A stretch of 64,000 nucleotides of DNA from Agarophyton chilense (GCA_030374765.1 JARGXX010000073.1:1-64000); one strand, 5' to 3'; positions 1 through 12,200 are shown, counted from the first letter of the stretch. Program-made: numbers and translations. The notes: generated by a model not told the origin, from the letters alone.

Positions 1-1819
1 TACCCACAAACACATCACTAAGAGCACTGCGATGGATCACCAGACCTAGGAACACATACCGTGAGTGATCATCGAGGAATGTACATGCATATTGAAACTT
101 GTCCGGAAAAGACTTTTCCAGAGGACCTACAATATCCGAGTGCACAATGTCACCAACCGCGGATGCATGTTCAAAGTGACCTGGGAACGGAAGCTTATGA
201 GCCTTGCCAAGTCGACATGCTCGGCATACCTCCTCCATGTCACACAAGTGCGGCACTCCATCTGCGTACTTGTGTACATGTTGCAGATCACGGTGGTTGA
301 TGTGAGCCAGTCGTCGGTGCCACAGTTGAGTCTCCGTAGACTTTGTCGAAAGCGCAAGTTCCACACCAGCATGCCCTAAAGGTTGAGGCAGTGTGTACAT
401 GCGAGATACCTTGTCACGATCACCAATGCCCACCTCAAAACCATTTGACTCTAGCGTCAAACGTACACTGTGACGACCGAAGAGCGACTCAATACCTTTG
501 TCGGCCAAACACCCGGTTGAAACCAAGTTGTATCCCAGAGCCGGGGTCAGTAGGGCATCACTCAGACGTATGTTCGCATTGTCCAAAGGAATGATCACCT
601 CTCCGCGTTGTTTAGATACAACAGATGTGTTATCGGCAAGCATCACTGTTCTTTCGTCGCAAGGTTCAAGTGAACCGGGCACAAACGCACAAACAGAATG
701 GAAGCAATGTACTGTCGCACCGCTGTCTGCGTAGGTACTCAGGTCATTCGGCGGAACTATAGTGGTCCTTTCCACAGTTGCACCAGCAATTTCGATTTTT
801 CCAGACTTTCCAGAAGACTTGCTTGAGGTGCTTCTACCACTATTGCCACCCATTCGCTTGGGTTGTGGCGACAGTTTATCGAGGATACTCTGCGGCAAGT
901 GGTTGTCCGGGTTGTCCGGATTCATAAAGCAACGATCTTGTGTGTGTCCATCGCGATCACAGAAGTCGCAATGATGTCCATTGCTCGATCCAGGACGATC
1001 AAATGATGACGATCTCAAGGCGGCAGCAAGTGCACGAGCAGTAGACTCAATGTCGGAGTGACCATCAGACTCCTCATCTTCGTTGTTTGCACTACTGCGG
1101 GTACGATTAGTCGATTCAGAATGTCGACCAGATTTTTTCCTGCCCTTCTTCTTGCGACGTGAACTACGTCCAGACGGCCTTGCAGACACCTGTTTCGCGT
1201 TGTATTCATCTATGAGGGTCGTGGCCACGTAGTCCCATGTAAGCTCAGCGATATCCTTGGTTCGAAGAGCTGCAGCAGTAGACTCCAGTGTGCAATTGGG
1301 ATCAATAGAAGCAAGTAACATGGGAGCTTTGTGCGACTCCGGTACTGCCGCATCCTTCCCCATGCGCTCTAACTGAGCAAATAACGCCGTGTACTGGTCC
1401 ACATAGCCTGACATATTCTGACCATTGTATCCCATACGGAATAGTTGAGTCTGCACAGCAATTCTGGATACAGTACGATTGGACGCATACCGTGCATCAA
1501 GTAATGCGAGCATGCGCGCCGGGTCGTCGTCGACATCCATGACCACACGAAGTGGCGCATCACCCAAGGCGCATATTATGATTCCACATGCCTTCTCGCG
1601 CTTGGCGACAACTCGAGCGCTATCAATAGCGGTATCCGATGTTGCTTCAGTAGTTGCTGAATATCCAGAATCGGATTCCACAACGTTTCACACACCTTTA
1701 ACACGGCATGCAGCACGAAGGCGATGGCGCCATAGGGCATAATCATCACCACGCCTTCCATGAAAACGAGGGATTTTCATCCCGGTAGTACTTTCGGATT
1801 CCATTTCCGTGTCCGACAT
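1..1819 (-). pseudogene. gag-pol of copy A' (partial, one nonsense codon)
   Basis: Near-identical to the first 606 codons of the intact A polyprotein: gag, zinc knuckle, protease, and integrase up to the window edge. The start ATG is at 1819. The tryptophan codon TGG at 9340-9342 of the intact copy is TGA here (1690-1688), so the protein would end after about 43 residues. I saw no other disabling change by eye, but I did not align every base. The copy therefore looks recently inactivated rather than ancient. Confidence 0.8.
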
Positions 1820-2718
1820 ATTTCAGTCTGTTATCCACGAAGCAGATAGAACGGAACCAAACGAAATTAATTAGTAGAGGGAAGCAGAGTGAGGGACTCA
1901 ATGCCTTGGGAAGTTTAAGAAAAGGGCCACGAGCAGTGATGAATTCGTGGCCGAGCTTGCCTGAACGGAGTATCCCAACTCAAACGTTCGACAGCGAGGA
2001 CGACAGCGGAGACTTTTGACGTAGCCTGCAACGCTCACCGAGACGCGTCTCGTACGCGATCACAAGCGGAGCTCGGGTGCTCCCACGCTTGGAGTATACT
2101 CACGGGCAGTGGCAGAAGGCGTACCCGGAACAGACAAACTTCTCGACTTCGGGTTGAAACTTCTTGATTGAACCTACCGAGACTTGCTCGAGGTAGGCGG
2201 GCGCACTGGCGGGAGAAACTACCTCCGCTACCCTAAAGGATGATCCCCTGGACCCTGGTTACTCTCTCCAGGTGAGGTACGCTTTGATTGCCTACCGAAC
2301 TCTGCGCACTTCAGAGTCCGGCGCTTTTAGTCCCTACGAGGCGTCCCAAGGAGGGGTGTCGTCAAGATACACTTCCCCCAGTTGACCCAAGCTAGCCTCT
2401 TGCGGGAAAGTAGCGCGGTCGTGCGGTGTAGTACGGTTGCTCCTACACTTCCAAGCCCAATTCATCGACCTCCGTACTCTACGGACGGAGAGCAGGATTT
2501 GGCAGACTTCCCGGTCTCGTGCCAAGGGGGTACTAACAAACGCGATATGTTTTCGCCACCAAGGAGGAAGTCCGCAGGGTACACGCCTGTCGCAAAACAA
2601 AATAACTTCTTGAATCCAGATGAGCGTTAGTCGTAGATCGCGCACCTGTCGCAGTAGGGAATCTTCTTGAATCCAAATAAATGTTAGTAGAGCGTGACGT
2701 CTGCGAAGAGTCGACGCT

Positions 2719-2732
2719 CTGGGCCCATAACC
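2719..2732 (-). other. Primer-binding site of copy A'
   Basis: Read on the minus strand this is GGTTATGGGCCCAG, directly abutting the LTR end. It is complementary to the anticodon-loop region of eukaryotic initiator tRNA-Met, not to its 3' end, as in Drosophila copia. Confidence 0.75.
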
Positions 2733-3404
2733 TCACAACGTGAGCGCAGGTTAGGTAAAGGAAAAGGAAGAAGAGGGGGAAAAGACGAGAAGAAGAGAAA
2801 ATAAAAGAAGAGAAACAAAGGAAGGTAGTCAGCCTTGACAATTTACTTCGATCGTTGGCGACCGTCATTGAAAACTATATCTACCGCGCACGCACTTCCG
2901 CCGCCGTTGCTGACCGTCGGCGGGTCACCCACGTCTCACACCTTGCCACTGTGCGACGAGGAGTTGCGCGCCAAAACAATTTCAAACATGAAGCATATCA
3001 AATAAAAACTCAAAAAATCATCCAAAGTGGTGCGCCAGTGCCAACCACCCCGCGCAGCCCAGATTCGGCTGTTACGGCCAAACTCCGTATCCAGCCCACA
3101 TTCGCACATTCTCTCCAACTGCATAGCCCGTGCTCATTCAGCGCTCTCGTCCAATCAAATCGCTCCACTTGGGCCGAAGCCCCAACACGCCCCATTAGAA
3201 CCAGACCACTTGTCCATACCACGTTGCATGAGGGCATTTGCAGTAGCCAATCAGATGGCCGTTTCACGTTGAGATTGAGATGAGGCGCATATGCGTTTTT
3301 CCGCGGAGGGTGCCCAAAAGTGCCCATGCTTAAATCCACTTTTTGTTTTCCACTATTTCCAACACTCCAAAGGGCTTGGGGGCACAGTCGACCAAACCTC
3401 AACA
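2733..3404 (-). repeat. 5' LTR of copy A' (family A)
   Basis: 672 bp, starting TGTTGAGG and ending GTTGTGA on the minus strand. It matches the LTRs at 7625-8297, 13507-14179 and 22488-23160. The ends were set by the PBS on one side and by the break in the B' reading frame on the other. Confidence 0.88.
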
Positions 3405-5730
3405 CGTACAGCAGTCACTGACAGAATCATCCTGATCGAGGTAAACTTAACAACAGGTGCATATGTTTCAGAAAAGTCAACACCCTCGATCTGCAGGAAT
3501 CCTCTAGCAACCATACGAGCCTTGTACCTGATAGTTGGTTCACCAGATGGTGCTGCTTCATACTTCTGCACATACACCCACTTGGACGAAATCACGTTGC
3601 TGTCTGCTGGCCTTGGCACTAAGTCCCATGTGTCATGCTCAATTAGTGACTGGTACTCACTCTTCATTGCCTTCTTCCATGCTTCGGAATCAGGACGTGA
3701 CACAGCATCATCATATGACGACGGGGTGTCATCACTGGCAGTGAGTAGAGCAGTTGCACGCCACCATGAGCTCGGCTTCCTACGTTCACGCGTGGACCTA
3801 CGAACAGGTTGTGTCTCATGCACTACAGGCTCAACTGATTTATCAGCTGCGGAATCATCAACAGAGCTGTCAGAAGCATCATCAGAGTCAGGCAAAGGCG
3901 CAGAAGGGTCATCATCGCTGGGTCCACCAGATGTGTCAGATGTAGAGGTATCATGTGAACTAGATATATTACTAAAGTCAATGTCTGCGTAGTCCTCTTC
4001 CTCATAGCTAAACTGGTTGTCTGAGCCCGAAAACTCATCAAACCGTACATCTCTTGACACAATCACCTTTTTCTTTTCAGAGTCCCGCAACTTGTATCCG
4101 TGAGACCCTGGGGTGTACCCAATAAAGATAGCTTCCACACCACGCTCCTCTAGCTTCTTCAGCTTATGATCCACAACCTTGTACCAGCATCGGCTCCCAA
4201 ACACACGCAGGTTGCTCACATCAGGCTTCTGACCATGCCACAGTTCATATGGTGTCACACTACTTGGAAGAGCTTTGCAAGTCACACGGTTGCGCACATA
4301 CACTGCAACATTCAGTGCCTCAGCCCAAAAGTGCTTTGGCAATTTCTTGTGACATAACATCGATCTGACCAAGTCCATGAGTGTGCAGTTGAACCGTTCG
4401 GCAAGTCCATTCTGCTGAGGATTGTAAGGCACAGTTCGCTGATGCTCAATACCGTGACGTTCAAGTTCTTTGGTAAAACGATGTGACAGATATTCACCAC
4501 CGTTGTCAGTGCGCAATGCTTTGAGCACACTGTCACGTGCGGTGATGGTTTTCACTTGTCTGCCAGTTTGGTTTTGAACAAACTTGAGCCACCTTAGGAA
4601 CATCTGGAACACCTCATCCTTAGTTTTGAGCATGTAGAAAAAGCAGAAACGACTGTGATCATCGATGAATGTGACGAAGTAGTGCGAGCCTCCCAAGGAT
4701 TTCACACTTACTGGACCTGACACATCGGAGTGAACAAGTTCCAGTACGTGTTTTGCTCGTTCCCCCCCTTGCTTGGGAGTCGGAGCACGGGTTGCTTTTC
4801 CTACTACACATGAGCCACACACATCTGAATCCTGCGCAACGTCTACATTGAGCCCTGACACAACCTTGTTTCGAGCCATATGCTTGATACCATCCACATT
4901 CACATGAGCCATTCGAGCATGCCATAGTGACAAGTCCGACACAAGTGCGCTGTTTACATCTGTACACTGGTGTGCAGCAGTGCAAAGGTAGTATGGGCCT
5001 TTGACGCGGCGCCCGAAGGCAGCCACTTTTCACCCCTTGTATACACATACCTTCTCTTTTTCAAACACTACTTTGCACCCCAGATCACAAATCGCCGATA
5101 CAGAAAGCAAATGGTACCTTAAATTCGGTACATGAACAACTTGCTTCAGCTGGCACTTTCGTTTGGACCCTTCCACAATCAGATCAAGCTCCACACTACC
5201 GTGACCAACAGACTCTAGTTTGGAATCATTACCGATGCTAACGCCAGAAGACACCTTACTATCATATGTTTGGAACATGGATTCGTCAAAAGTCATGTGG
5301 GCAGTAGCACCAGAGTCAACAATCCAGTCACTGTTCGTGGCTTTATCAGAGCCAGTAGCAATGAGACATACAAAGTCAGAGTCGTTGCCACCCGTACCTC
5401 GCTCATCGCTGAGCTCAGTATTGACAGTTGGGTGAGAAGCACCGACCTGATTCATGTTAGCCCCATCACGTTGCTTCTTGAAACAGTTCCTCTGGATATG
5501 ACCCTTCTTATGACAATAATGACACTCGATGTTCTTCCATCGCGACTGCCTGCCAACCAAAGCTGCCTCACTTCCACCAGGCTCCTCCTTGGCACGATCG
5601 TTCATTCGCTGCTCTTCTTGCAGCAGACGACTCTTCACAAACTCTAGAGTGAGTTGACGATCGCCAATCGTGGTATCAATTGCCACGATGAGGTGCTCGA
5701 ATCTTTCCGGAAGTCCGCATAGGATGGCCA
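3405..5730 (-). pseudogene. Copia family B gag-pol fragment B' (gag middle to early RT)
   Basis: Ty1/copia polyprotein fragment on the minus strand. In order it shows the end of gag, a CX2CX4HX4C zinc knuckle (ECHYCHKKGHIQRNC), the protease motif DSGAT, the pre-integrase HHCC region (LWHARMAH), an integrase core with FIDDHSR, TDNGGEY and QNGLAERF, and the start of reverse transcriptase (ETYAPVVKF). The 5' end is cut at 5730 by another B element in opposite orientation. The 3' end is cut at 3405 by the A' LTR. A nonsense codon (TCA to TGA) lies at 5032-5030, between protease and the HHCC region; the frame is otherwise continuous. It is not the missing part of B'' (14180-17959): the two overlap in sequence and differ at scattered sites. 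Confidence 0.88.
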
Positions 5731-6417
5731 TGTTGGCTGTTGACCCTGTGCTGTCACTGAAAACCAAAAGTGCAGGGGAGCATGGGCTGTTTTGGAGGGT
5801 GTCTCTGGAAAAGCGCATATGCGTGTCAGTCGGATCTCAACGTGAACTCGGGCTGTGATTGGCTACTGCAAATGTGCACATGCAATGTGGTGTGTACAAG
5901 TGGTATGGCACTATTGGGTTTGTCTGTGGTACACGTGTGTACGTGGTCTACTTGTACTACTGTGCACGCTGTTCAACATGTCCAGCTGGTGTACTATGAA
6001 CAGATCTCACAAGGTGTAACGAATGTACTTGGAGAAGAGACGTGACATGTGTATTACAGGAGACTTGGTGTACTGTGCTGGAACGTGAATGTGTATGGAG
6101 GCGGATTGCAAGTATTGTGTGCTGGCATATTGAATTTGTGCACACGTCAGTGTAATTATGGGCTGTGCACTGTATATTGCCTTGTTGTGCGCTAAAATGA
6201 ACATTGACTAGGGTTAATGTCATGCTTGAATATGATTGGTAGTATTGAGTGTCCCTGCTTTGTAGTCTAGGGTTTACTTTGGGTTGGAGTCTAGACAGCT
6301 GACGTTTTGAAGTAGTATATAAGTGAAAGTTTGAGCGCCTCCAAGTAAATCCAAGCCAGAGCTGGCGAACTTTCCATTCATCCCTCAACCTTTCCTTCAG
6401 CATTTCCCTATCCATCA
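5731..6417 (+). repeat. 5' LTR of family B, plus-strand copy
   Basis: 687 bp, TGTTGGCTG at the start and TCCATCA at the end, so a normal TG...CA LTR. It matches 17274-17959 (inverted) and the split solo LTR at 23452-30025. It was inserted in the gag of B' after GGCCA (5726-5730). The opposite flank is not in the window, so the target duplication cannot be checked. Confidence 0.88.
6316..6323 (+). promoter_or_regulatory. TATA-like box in the family B LTR
   Basis: TATATAAG about 100 bp before the LTR end. The same motif is kept in the inverted copy near 17370 and in the solo copy near 29925. It is a plausible core promoter for B transcription; the start site is not known. Confidence 0.5.
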
Positions 6418-6431
6418 GGTTATGGGCCCAG
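6418..6431 (+). other. Primer-binding site of family B, plus copy
   Basis: GGTTATGGGCCCAG follows the LTR directly. It is the same internal initiator tRNA-Met complement as in family A. Confidence 0.75.
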
Positions 6432-7624
6432 CCCCGCTGACCTCTGCCGTCTAGTTCGTCTCTCGCCGCTCTCCCGCACCACCGTTCACCCGTTTCGCTG
6501 TTCTATTCTCTTCGTTTCCGCCGTAGTAGCCGTTTCGTCGGGTGTGTGACCGTATCGTGGGTTGGTGTTGGTATTTTCTTTCGGTCTTGCGTTCCTCCCT
6601 GAGGGCGTTGTGGTGGTAGTGGTTGGACGTTATTATCGTGATTTTGTTTGGGTGCTCGTTGTTGCCCGTGTTTGTCGATCGCTATCCGTTTCGTTTGGTC
6701 TCCCTCTCTTTCGTTGTTTTGTGGATCCCTGCGTCGAGTTTGCCGGTTCTGATCTGAGAGGTTGAGGACCGTGTTTGTTGAAGTCTGGGCCTGGAGTTCT
6801 TGGCTCAGCGTTCGTGTGTGTTTGTGTGTTTGGTCTGCATCTTTGCCTGTGCGACGAGCGGTTGATCCGAGGGACTTTGGGTGATTCCTTGTACTCGGGG
6901 ACGTTAGCCTGGCGGCTTGAACCAAAGCAGGTGTACTGTCAAGCGGGTTCTCCACTGGTCCTTTTAGGGCGGATAACAGTGACGGTCGAAAGACCTGGTT
7001 GAACTTTGCGGGTGCATTTGTGGACGGGGTGCCGTGGCGCACTGCATTTGGCTGGTTGTTTGACTTTGTGTGTGAGCCCGACCTTTGTGGTTGGGCACTT
7101 GGACTGTTGTGAACAGCATCCATAAGGAGCTTTTGATCCGCAGTACGCGGGGAGGCGACGTTTCGAAGGCTGACCTCCTTTCCAGGATCAGGCCGCGTGC
7201 GATCTTCATTGATTGCTCGTTAGAAGCGTATCTTGGTGTTGAAGTAGCTTCGGTTTCGAGGTCGCGCTAGTTCTTGAAAGAGGCCAGAGAGGGTCAACTT
7301 GGTGAAGGCATATCTTCGGTCATTAACCATCCTCTGGAAGCCTCGTAAGGAGCAACGCGCCTTCTCCTTTTGACGTGGGAGGAGGTAGACTGCAGAAAAC
7401 CGTTATCTACCCAGAAGAGCTCTGGGGGCCAGGGGTCCGACCTTTAGGGACGCGGGTATAGGAAGCCCTGCCAGTGCGCCCGCAGACTATTGTCTGTTCA
7501 ATCTTGAAGACTTATTTGTTGTTTGTTGTTTTTGCTTTGTTGTTGTTGTCTGTTGTTGTTGTTCACTTGTCTGTTGCTGTCCAGCCATCTCTCTCGGCCT
7601 CTTGTGACACTTTGCACAACATGG
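6432..7624 (+). mobile_element. Leader of family B, plus copy, cut just after the gag ATG
   Basis: About 1.19 kb between the PBS and the gag start. It matches 16071-17259 of B''. The gag ATG is at 7621-7623; one base later the family A LTR begins, so this copy has a 5' LTR and leader but no gag-pol. The last 200 nt hold a putatively structured RNA block (see 7400-7510). An antisense frame at 6503-7123 is not kept open in B'' and I do not call it a gene. Confidence 0.85.
7400..7510 (+). other. Candidate structured RNA block in the B leader
   Basis: This shares CCTTTAGGG, CCAGTGCGCCCG and TTCAATC with the A leader at 8745-8870, in the same order. Between the shared pieces are hairpins of different sequence: CCAGA/TCTGG (7411-7415 with 7421-7425) and CAGAC/GTCTG (7483-7487 with 7492-7496). 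The pairing is visible by eye; function is unknown. It could be a packaging, dimerisation or translation signal. Confidence 0.45.
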
Positions 7625-8297
7625 TGTTGAGGTTTGGTCGACTGTGCCCCCAAGCCCTTTGGAGTGTTGGAAATAGTGGAAAACAAAAAGTGGATTTAAG
7701 CATGGGCACTTTTGGGCACCCTCCGCGGAAAAACGCATATGCGCCTCATCTCAATCTCAACGTGAAACGGCCATCTGATTGGCTACTGCAAATGCCCTCA
7801 TGCAACGTGGTATGGACAAGTGGTCTGGTTCTAATGGGGCGTGTTGGGGCTTCGGCCCAAGTGGAGCGATTTGATTGGACGAGAGCGCTGAATGAGCACG
7901 GGCTATGCAGTTGGAGAGAATGTGCGAATGTGGGCTGGATACGGGGTTTGGCCGTAACAGCCGAATCTGGGCTGCGCGGGGTGGTTGGCACTGGCGCACC
8001 ACTTTGGATGATTTTTTGAGTTTTTATTTGATATGCTTCATGTTTGAAATTGTTTTGGCGCGCAACTCCTCGTCGCACAGTGGCAAGGTGTGAGACGTGG
8101 GTCACCCGCCGACGGTCAGCACCGGCGGCGGAACTGCGTGCGAGGTAGATATAGTTTTCAATGACGGTCGCCAACGATCGAAGTAAATTGTTAAGGCTGA
8201 CTACCTTCCTTTGTTTCTCTTCTTTTATTTTTCTCTTCTTCTCGTCTTTTCCCCCTCTTCTTCCTTTTCCTTTACCTAACCTGCGCTCACGTTGTGA
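7625..8297 (+). repeat. 5' LTR of Copia A
   Basis: 673 bp, starting TGTTGAGG and ending GTTGTGA. It ends in GA rather than the usual CA; the boundary is fixed by the PBS at 8298 and by the target duplication of the solo copy at 22488-23160. Open frames inside it (for example 7746-8336 minus) occur in every copy only because the copies are nearly identical. Confidence 0.9.
7706..7815 (+). promoter_or_regulatory. LTR core shared by families A and B
   Basis: The palindrome CGCATATGCG, then TCTCAACGTGAA, then GATTGGCTACTGCAAATG and CATGCAA.GTGG occur in this order in the A LTR and in the B LTR (about 5790-5905), although the LTRs otherwise differ. ATTGG is an inverted CCAAT box. A conserved promoter or enhancer is the simplest reading. 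Confidence 0.45.
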
Positions 8298-8311
8298 GGT
8301 TATGGGCCCAG
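8298..8311 (+). other. Primer-binding site of Copia A
   Basis: GGTTATGGGCCCAG abuts the LTR. It is complementary to the anticodon arm of initiator tRNA-Met, which implies priming by a tRNA half-molecule as known for Drosophila copia. Confidence 0.78.
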
Positions 8312-8744
8312 AGCGTCGACTCTTCGCAGACGTCACGCTCTACTAACATTTATTTGGATTCAAGAAGATTCCCTACTGCGACAGGTGCGCGATCTACGAC
8401 TAACGCTCATCTGGATTCAAGAAGTTATTTTGTTTTGCGACAGGCGTGTACCCTGCAGACTTCCTCCTTGGTGGCGAAAACATATCGCGTTTGTTAGTAC
8501 CCCCTTGGCACGAGACCGGGAAGTCTGCCAAATCCTGCTCTCCGTCCGTAGAGTACGGAGGTCGATGAATTGGGCTTGGAAGTGTAGGAGCAACCGTACT
8601 ACACCGCACGACCGCGCTACTTTCCCGCAAGAGGCTAGCTTGGGTCAACTGGGGGAAGTGTATCTTGACGACACCCCTCCTTGGGACGCCTCGTAGGGAC
8701 TAAAAGCGCCGGACTCTGAAGTGCGCAGAGTTCGGTAGGTAATC

Positions 8745-8870
8745 AAAGCGTACCTCACCTGGAGAGAGTAACCAGGGTCCAGGGGATCATCCTTTAGGGT
8801 AGCGGAGGTAGTTTCTCCCGCCAGTGCGCCCGCCTACCTCGAGCAAGTCTCGGTAGGTTCAATCAAGAAG
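8745..8870 (+). other. Candidate structured RNA block in the A leader
   Basis: Helices seen: TACCTC/GAGGTA (8751-8756 with 8805-8810), CCTGG/CCAGG (8758-8762 with 8772-8776) and CCTACC/GGTAGG (8833-8838 with 8852-8857). They are separated by CCTTTAGGG, CCAGTGCGCCCG and TTCAATC, which also occur in the B leader. Hairpins at matching places in B use other bases. Confidence 0.45.
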
Positions 8871-9210
8871 GTTCAACCCGAAGTCGAGAAGTTTGTCTGT
8901 TCCGGGTACGCCTTCTGCCACTGCCCGTGAGTATACTCCAAGCGTGGGAGCACCCGAGCTCCGCTTGTGATCGCGTACGAGACGCGTCTCGGTGAGCGTT
9001 GCAGGCTACGTCAAAAGTCTCCGCTGTCGTCCTCGCTGTCGAACGTTTGAGTTGGGATACTCCGTTCGGGCAAGCTCGGCCACGAATTCATCACTGCTCG
9101 TGGCCCTTTTCTTAAACTTCCCAAGGCATTGAGTCCCTCACTCTGCTTCCCTCTACTAATTAATTTCGTTTGGTTCCGTTCTATCTGCTTCGTGGATAAC
9201 AGACTGAAAT

Positions 9211-12200
9211 ATGTCGGACACGGAAATGGAATCCGAAAGTACTACCGGGATGAAAATCCCTCGTTTTCATGGAAGGCGTGGTGATGATTATGCCCTATGG
9301 CGCCATCGCCTTCGTGCTGCAAGCCGTGTTAAAGGTGTGTGGAACGTTGTGGAATCCGATTCTGGATATTCAGCAACTGCTGAAGCAACATCGGATACCG
9401 CTATTGATAGCGCTCGAGTTGTCGCCAAGCGCGAGAAGGCATGTGGAATCATAATATGCGCCTTGGGTGATGCGCCACTTCGTGTGGTCATGGATGTCGA
9501 CGACGACCCGGCGCGCATGCTCGCATTACTTGATGCACGGTATGCGTCCAATCGTACTGTATCCAGAATTGCTGTGCAGACTCAACTATTCCGTATGGGA
9601 TACAATGGTCAGAATATGTCAGGCTATGTGGACCAGTACACGGCGTTATTTGCTCAGTTAGAGCGCATGGGGAAGGATGCGGCAGTACCGGAGTCGCACA
9701 AAGCTCCCATGTTACTTGCTTCTATTGATCCCAATTGCACACTGGAGTCTACTGCTGCAGCTCTTCGAACCAAGGATATCGCTGAGCTTACATGGGACTA
9801 CGTGGCCACGACCCTCATAGATGAATACAACGCGAAACAGGTGTCTGCAAGGCCGTCTGGACGTAGTTCACGTCGCAAGAAGAAGGGCAGGAAAAAATCT
9901 GGTCGACATTCTGAATCGACTAATCGTACCCGCAGTAGTGCAAACAACGAAGATGAGGAGTCTGATGGTCACTCCGACATTGAGTCTACTGCTCGTGCAC
10001 TTGCTGCCGCCTTGAGATCGTCATCATTTGATCGTCCTGGATCGAGCAATGGACATCATTGCGACTTCTGTGATCGCGATGGACACACACAAGATCGTTG
10101 CTTTATGAATCCGGACAACCCGGACAACCACTTGCCGCAGAGTATCCTCGATAAACTGTCGCCACAACCCAAGCGAATGGGTGGCAATAGTGGTAGAAGC
10201 ACCTCAAGCAAGTCTTCTGGAAAGTCTGGAAAAATCGAAATTGCTGGTGCAACTGTGGAAAGGACCACTATAGTTCCGCCGAATGACCTGAGTACCTACG
10301 CAGACAGCGGTGCGACAGTACATTGCTTCCATTCTGTTTGTGCGTTTGTGCCCGGTTCACTTGAACCTTGCGACGAAAGAACAGTGATGCTTGCCGATAA
10401 CACATCTGTTGTATCTAAACAACGCGGAGAGGTGATCATTCCTTTGGACAATGCGAACATACGTCTGAGTGATGCCCTACTGACCCCGGCTCTGGGATAC
10501 AACTTGGTTTCAACCGGGTGTTTGGCCGACAAAGGTATTGAGTCGCTCTTCGGTCGTCACAGTGTACGTTTGACGCTAGAGTCAAATGGTTTTGAGGTGG
10601 GCATTGGTGATCGTGACAAGGTATCTCGCATGTACACACTGCCTCAACCTTTAGGGCATGCTGGTGTGGAACTTGCGCTTTCGACAAAGTCTACGGAGAC
10701 TCAACTGTGGCACCGACGACTGGCTCACATCAACCACCGTGATCTGCAACATGTACACAAGTACGCAGATGGAGTGCCGCACTTGTGTGACATGGAGGAG
10801 GTATGCCGAGCATGTCGACTTGGCAAGGCTCATAAGCTTCCGTTCCCAGGTCACTTTGAACATGCATCCGCGGTTGGTGACATTGTGCACTCGGATATTG
10901 TAGGTCCTCTGGAAAAGTCTTTTCCGGAAAAGTTTCAATATGCATGTACATTCCTCGATGATCACTCACGGTATGTGTTCCTAGGTCTGGTGATCCATCG
11001 CAGTGCTCTTAGTGATGTGTTTGTGGGTATTGCGGCAAAGTTTAAGCAGCTTGGAGGAGTGCATATCAAAAGTTTGCACTCGGACGGTGCAGAAGAATAT
11101 ATTGCCCTGCAAGAGAACTTGGCAGCAGAACATGGCCTCACTTCTTTCTCTGCTCCATACACCCCCGAACACAACGCTATAGCTGAGCGCATCAATCGTA
11201 CCATGGTGGAAGCTGCTCGATCGTTGCTGATCCAAGCCGATCTACCAGAATGTTTGTGGCCATATGCGCTGAAACATGTTATCTTTGTGCGTAATCGAGT
11301 GCAACATTCTACTGTTAACAACAGTTCCTACTTTCTGGTAACTGGAAATAAACCTTTGTTGAAGCAGGTGCGTGTGTTTGGATGCACTGCATTCGTGCTA
11401 AGGACTCCGCGTGGACCCAAGTTCGAGTCTCGTGCACTTGAGGGAGTGTACTTGGAGACTCTTGAGCATGGTGTGTACAAGGTACTCGTCGTTGATAATG
11501 ACGGTACTCCGCGTATTATTGAGTCACGACATGTTACTTTTGATGAATCCGAGTTCCCTGGCGCATCATCTCTTGCCAACTACATGGATGATGAAAGTGC
11601 GTCAGATGCTGACTATAGCTCTGATATGGGATTATGTGATAGCATTGATGACGAATCGGATACCTTCTCCGTCGATAATGTTGAGGAGGAGGTGGTTCAT
11701 GACGGATCCTCGCACCTGATTCCAGCACTCAGGCAGTCGGAGTCAGACTCCGGCAGCAATGAAGACGATGCACAGGATTCCGAAAGTGATGACGAAAGTG
11801 CTGCTGATGACCTTGATACATCTGCCAACGCTGATACGGAACCACGCTACCCGCGGCGCACGCGCCGTCAACCTCTGAGGTGGTTCATGGCAGGGTCTGC
11901 TCACTGTAGATCGCAAGTCAAAGTCACTACTAGTGATGAGCCCTCACTCAAGGAGGCAATGTCGGCCAGTGCGGAGGAGCGTACCATGTGGCAAGCAGCC
12001 GTCGATGAAGAGTTTTCATCATTGGAGTCGAAGAAAACTTGGAAACCTGATGACTCTCCTGCTTCACAACCACTACCAACTCATGTCATACTGAAGGTAA
12101 AGCGCAATGCTGATGGGTCAGTTGAACGTTTTAAGGCTCGTGTTGTAGCCGGTGGAAACCACCAAACATATGGTCAGGACTACATGGAGACTTATGCACC

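Larger units (their letters stand above)
1..3404 (-). mobile_element. Copia family A, copy A' (truncated by window edge)
   Basis: This is an inverted second copy of the complete element at 7625-14179. Base x here corresponds to 11030-x there, shifting by one base inside the LTR. In minus-strand order it has a 5' LTR (3404-2733), a primer-binding site (2732-2719), a leader of about 900 nt and the first part of gag-pol (1819-1). Its pol end and 3' LTR lie outside the window. It sits inside the reverse transcriptase region of another copia element (B'), whose reading frame stops matching at 3405. Confidence 0.9.

Noticed and set aside
2855-3283. 142-codon frame (and opposite-strand frames) inside the family A LTR, also open at 7746-8336, 13628-14056 and 22611-23039
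   Set aside because: Open in all copies only because the copies are nearly identical; no ATG context or motif, and it overlaps the regulatory part of the LTR.
3291-3992. 233-codon plus-strand frame over the end of B' and the A' LTR
   Set aside because: It crosses a transposon insertion junction and lies opposite the real B' pol frame.
6503-7123. 206-codon antisense frame in the leader of family B
   Set aside because: In the B'' copy the same region is broken by a stop (about 16772), and the composition follows the GT-rich leader.
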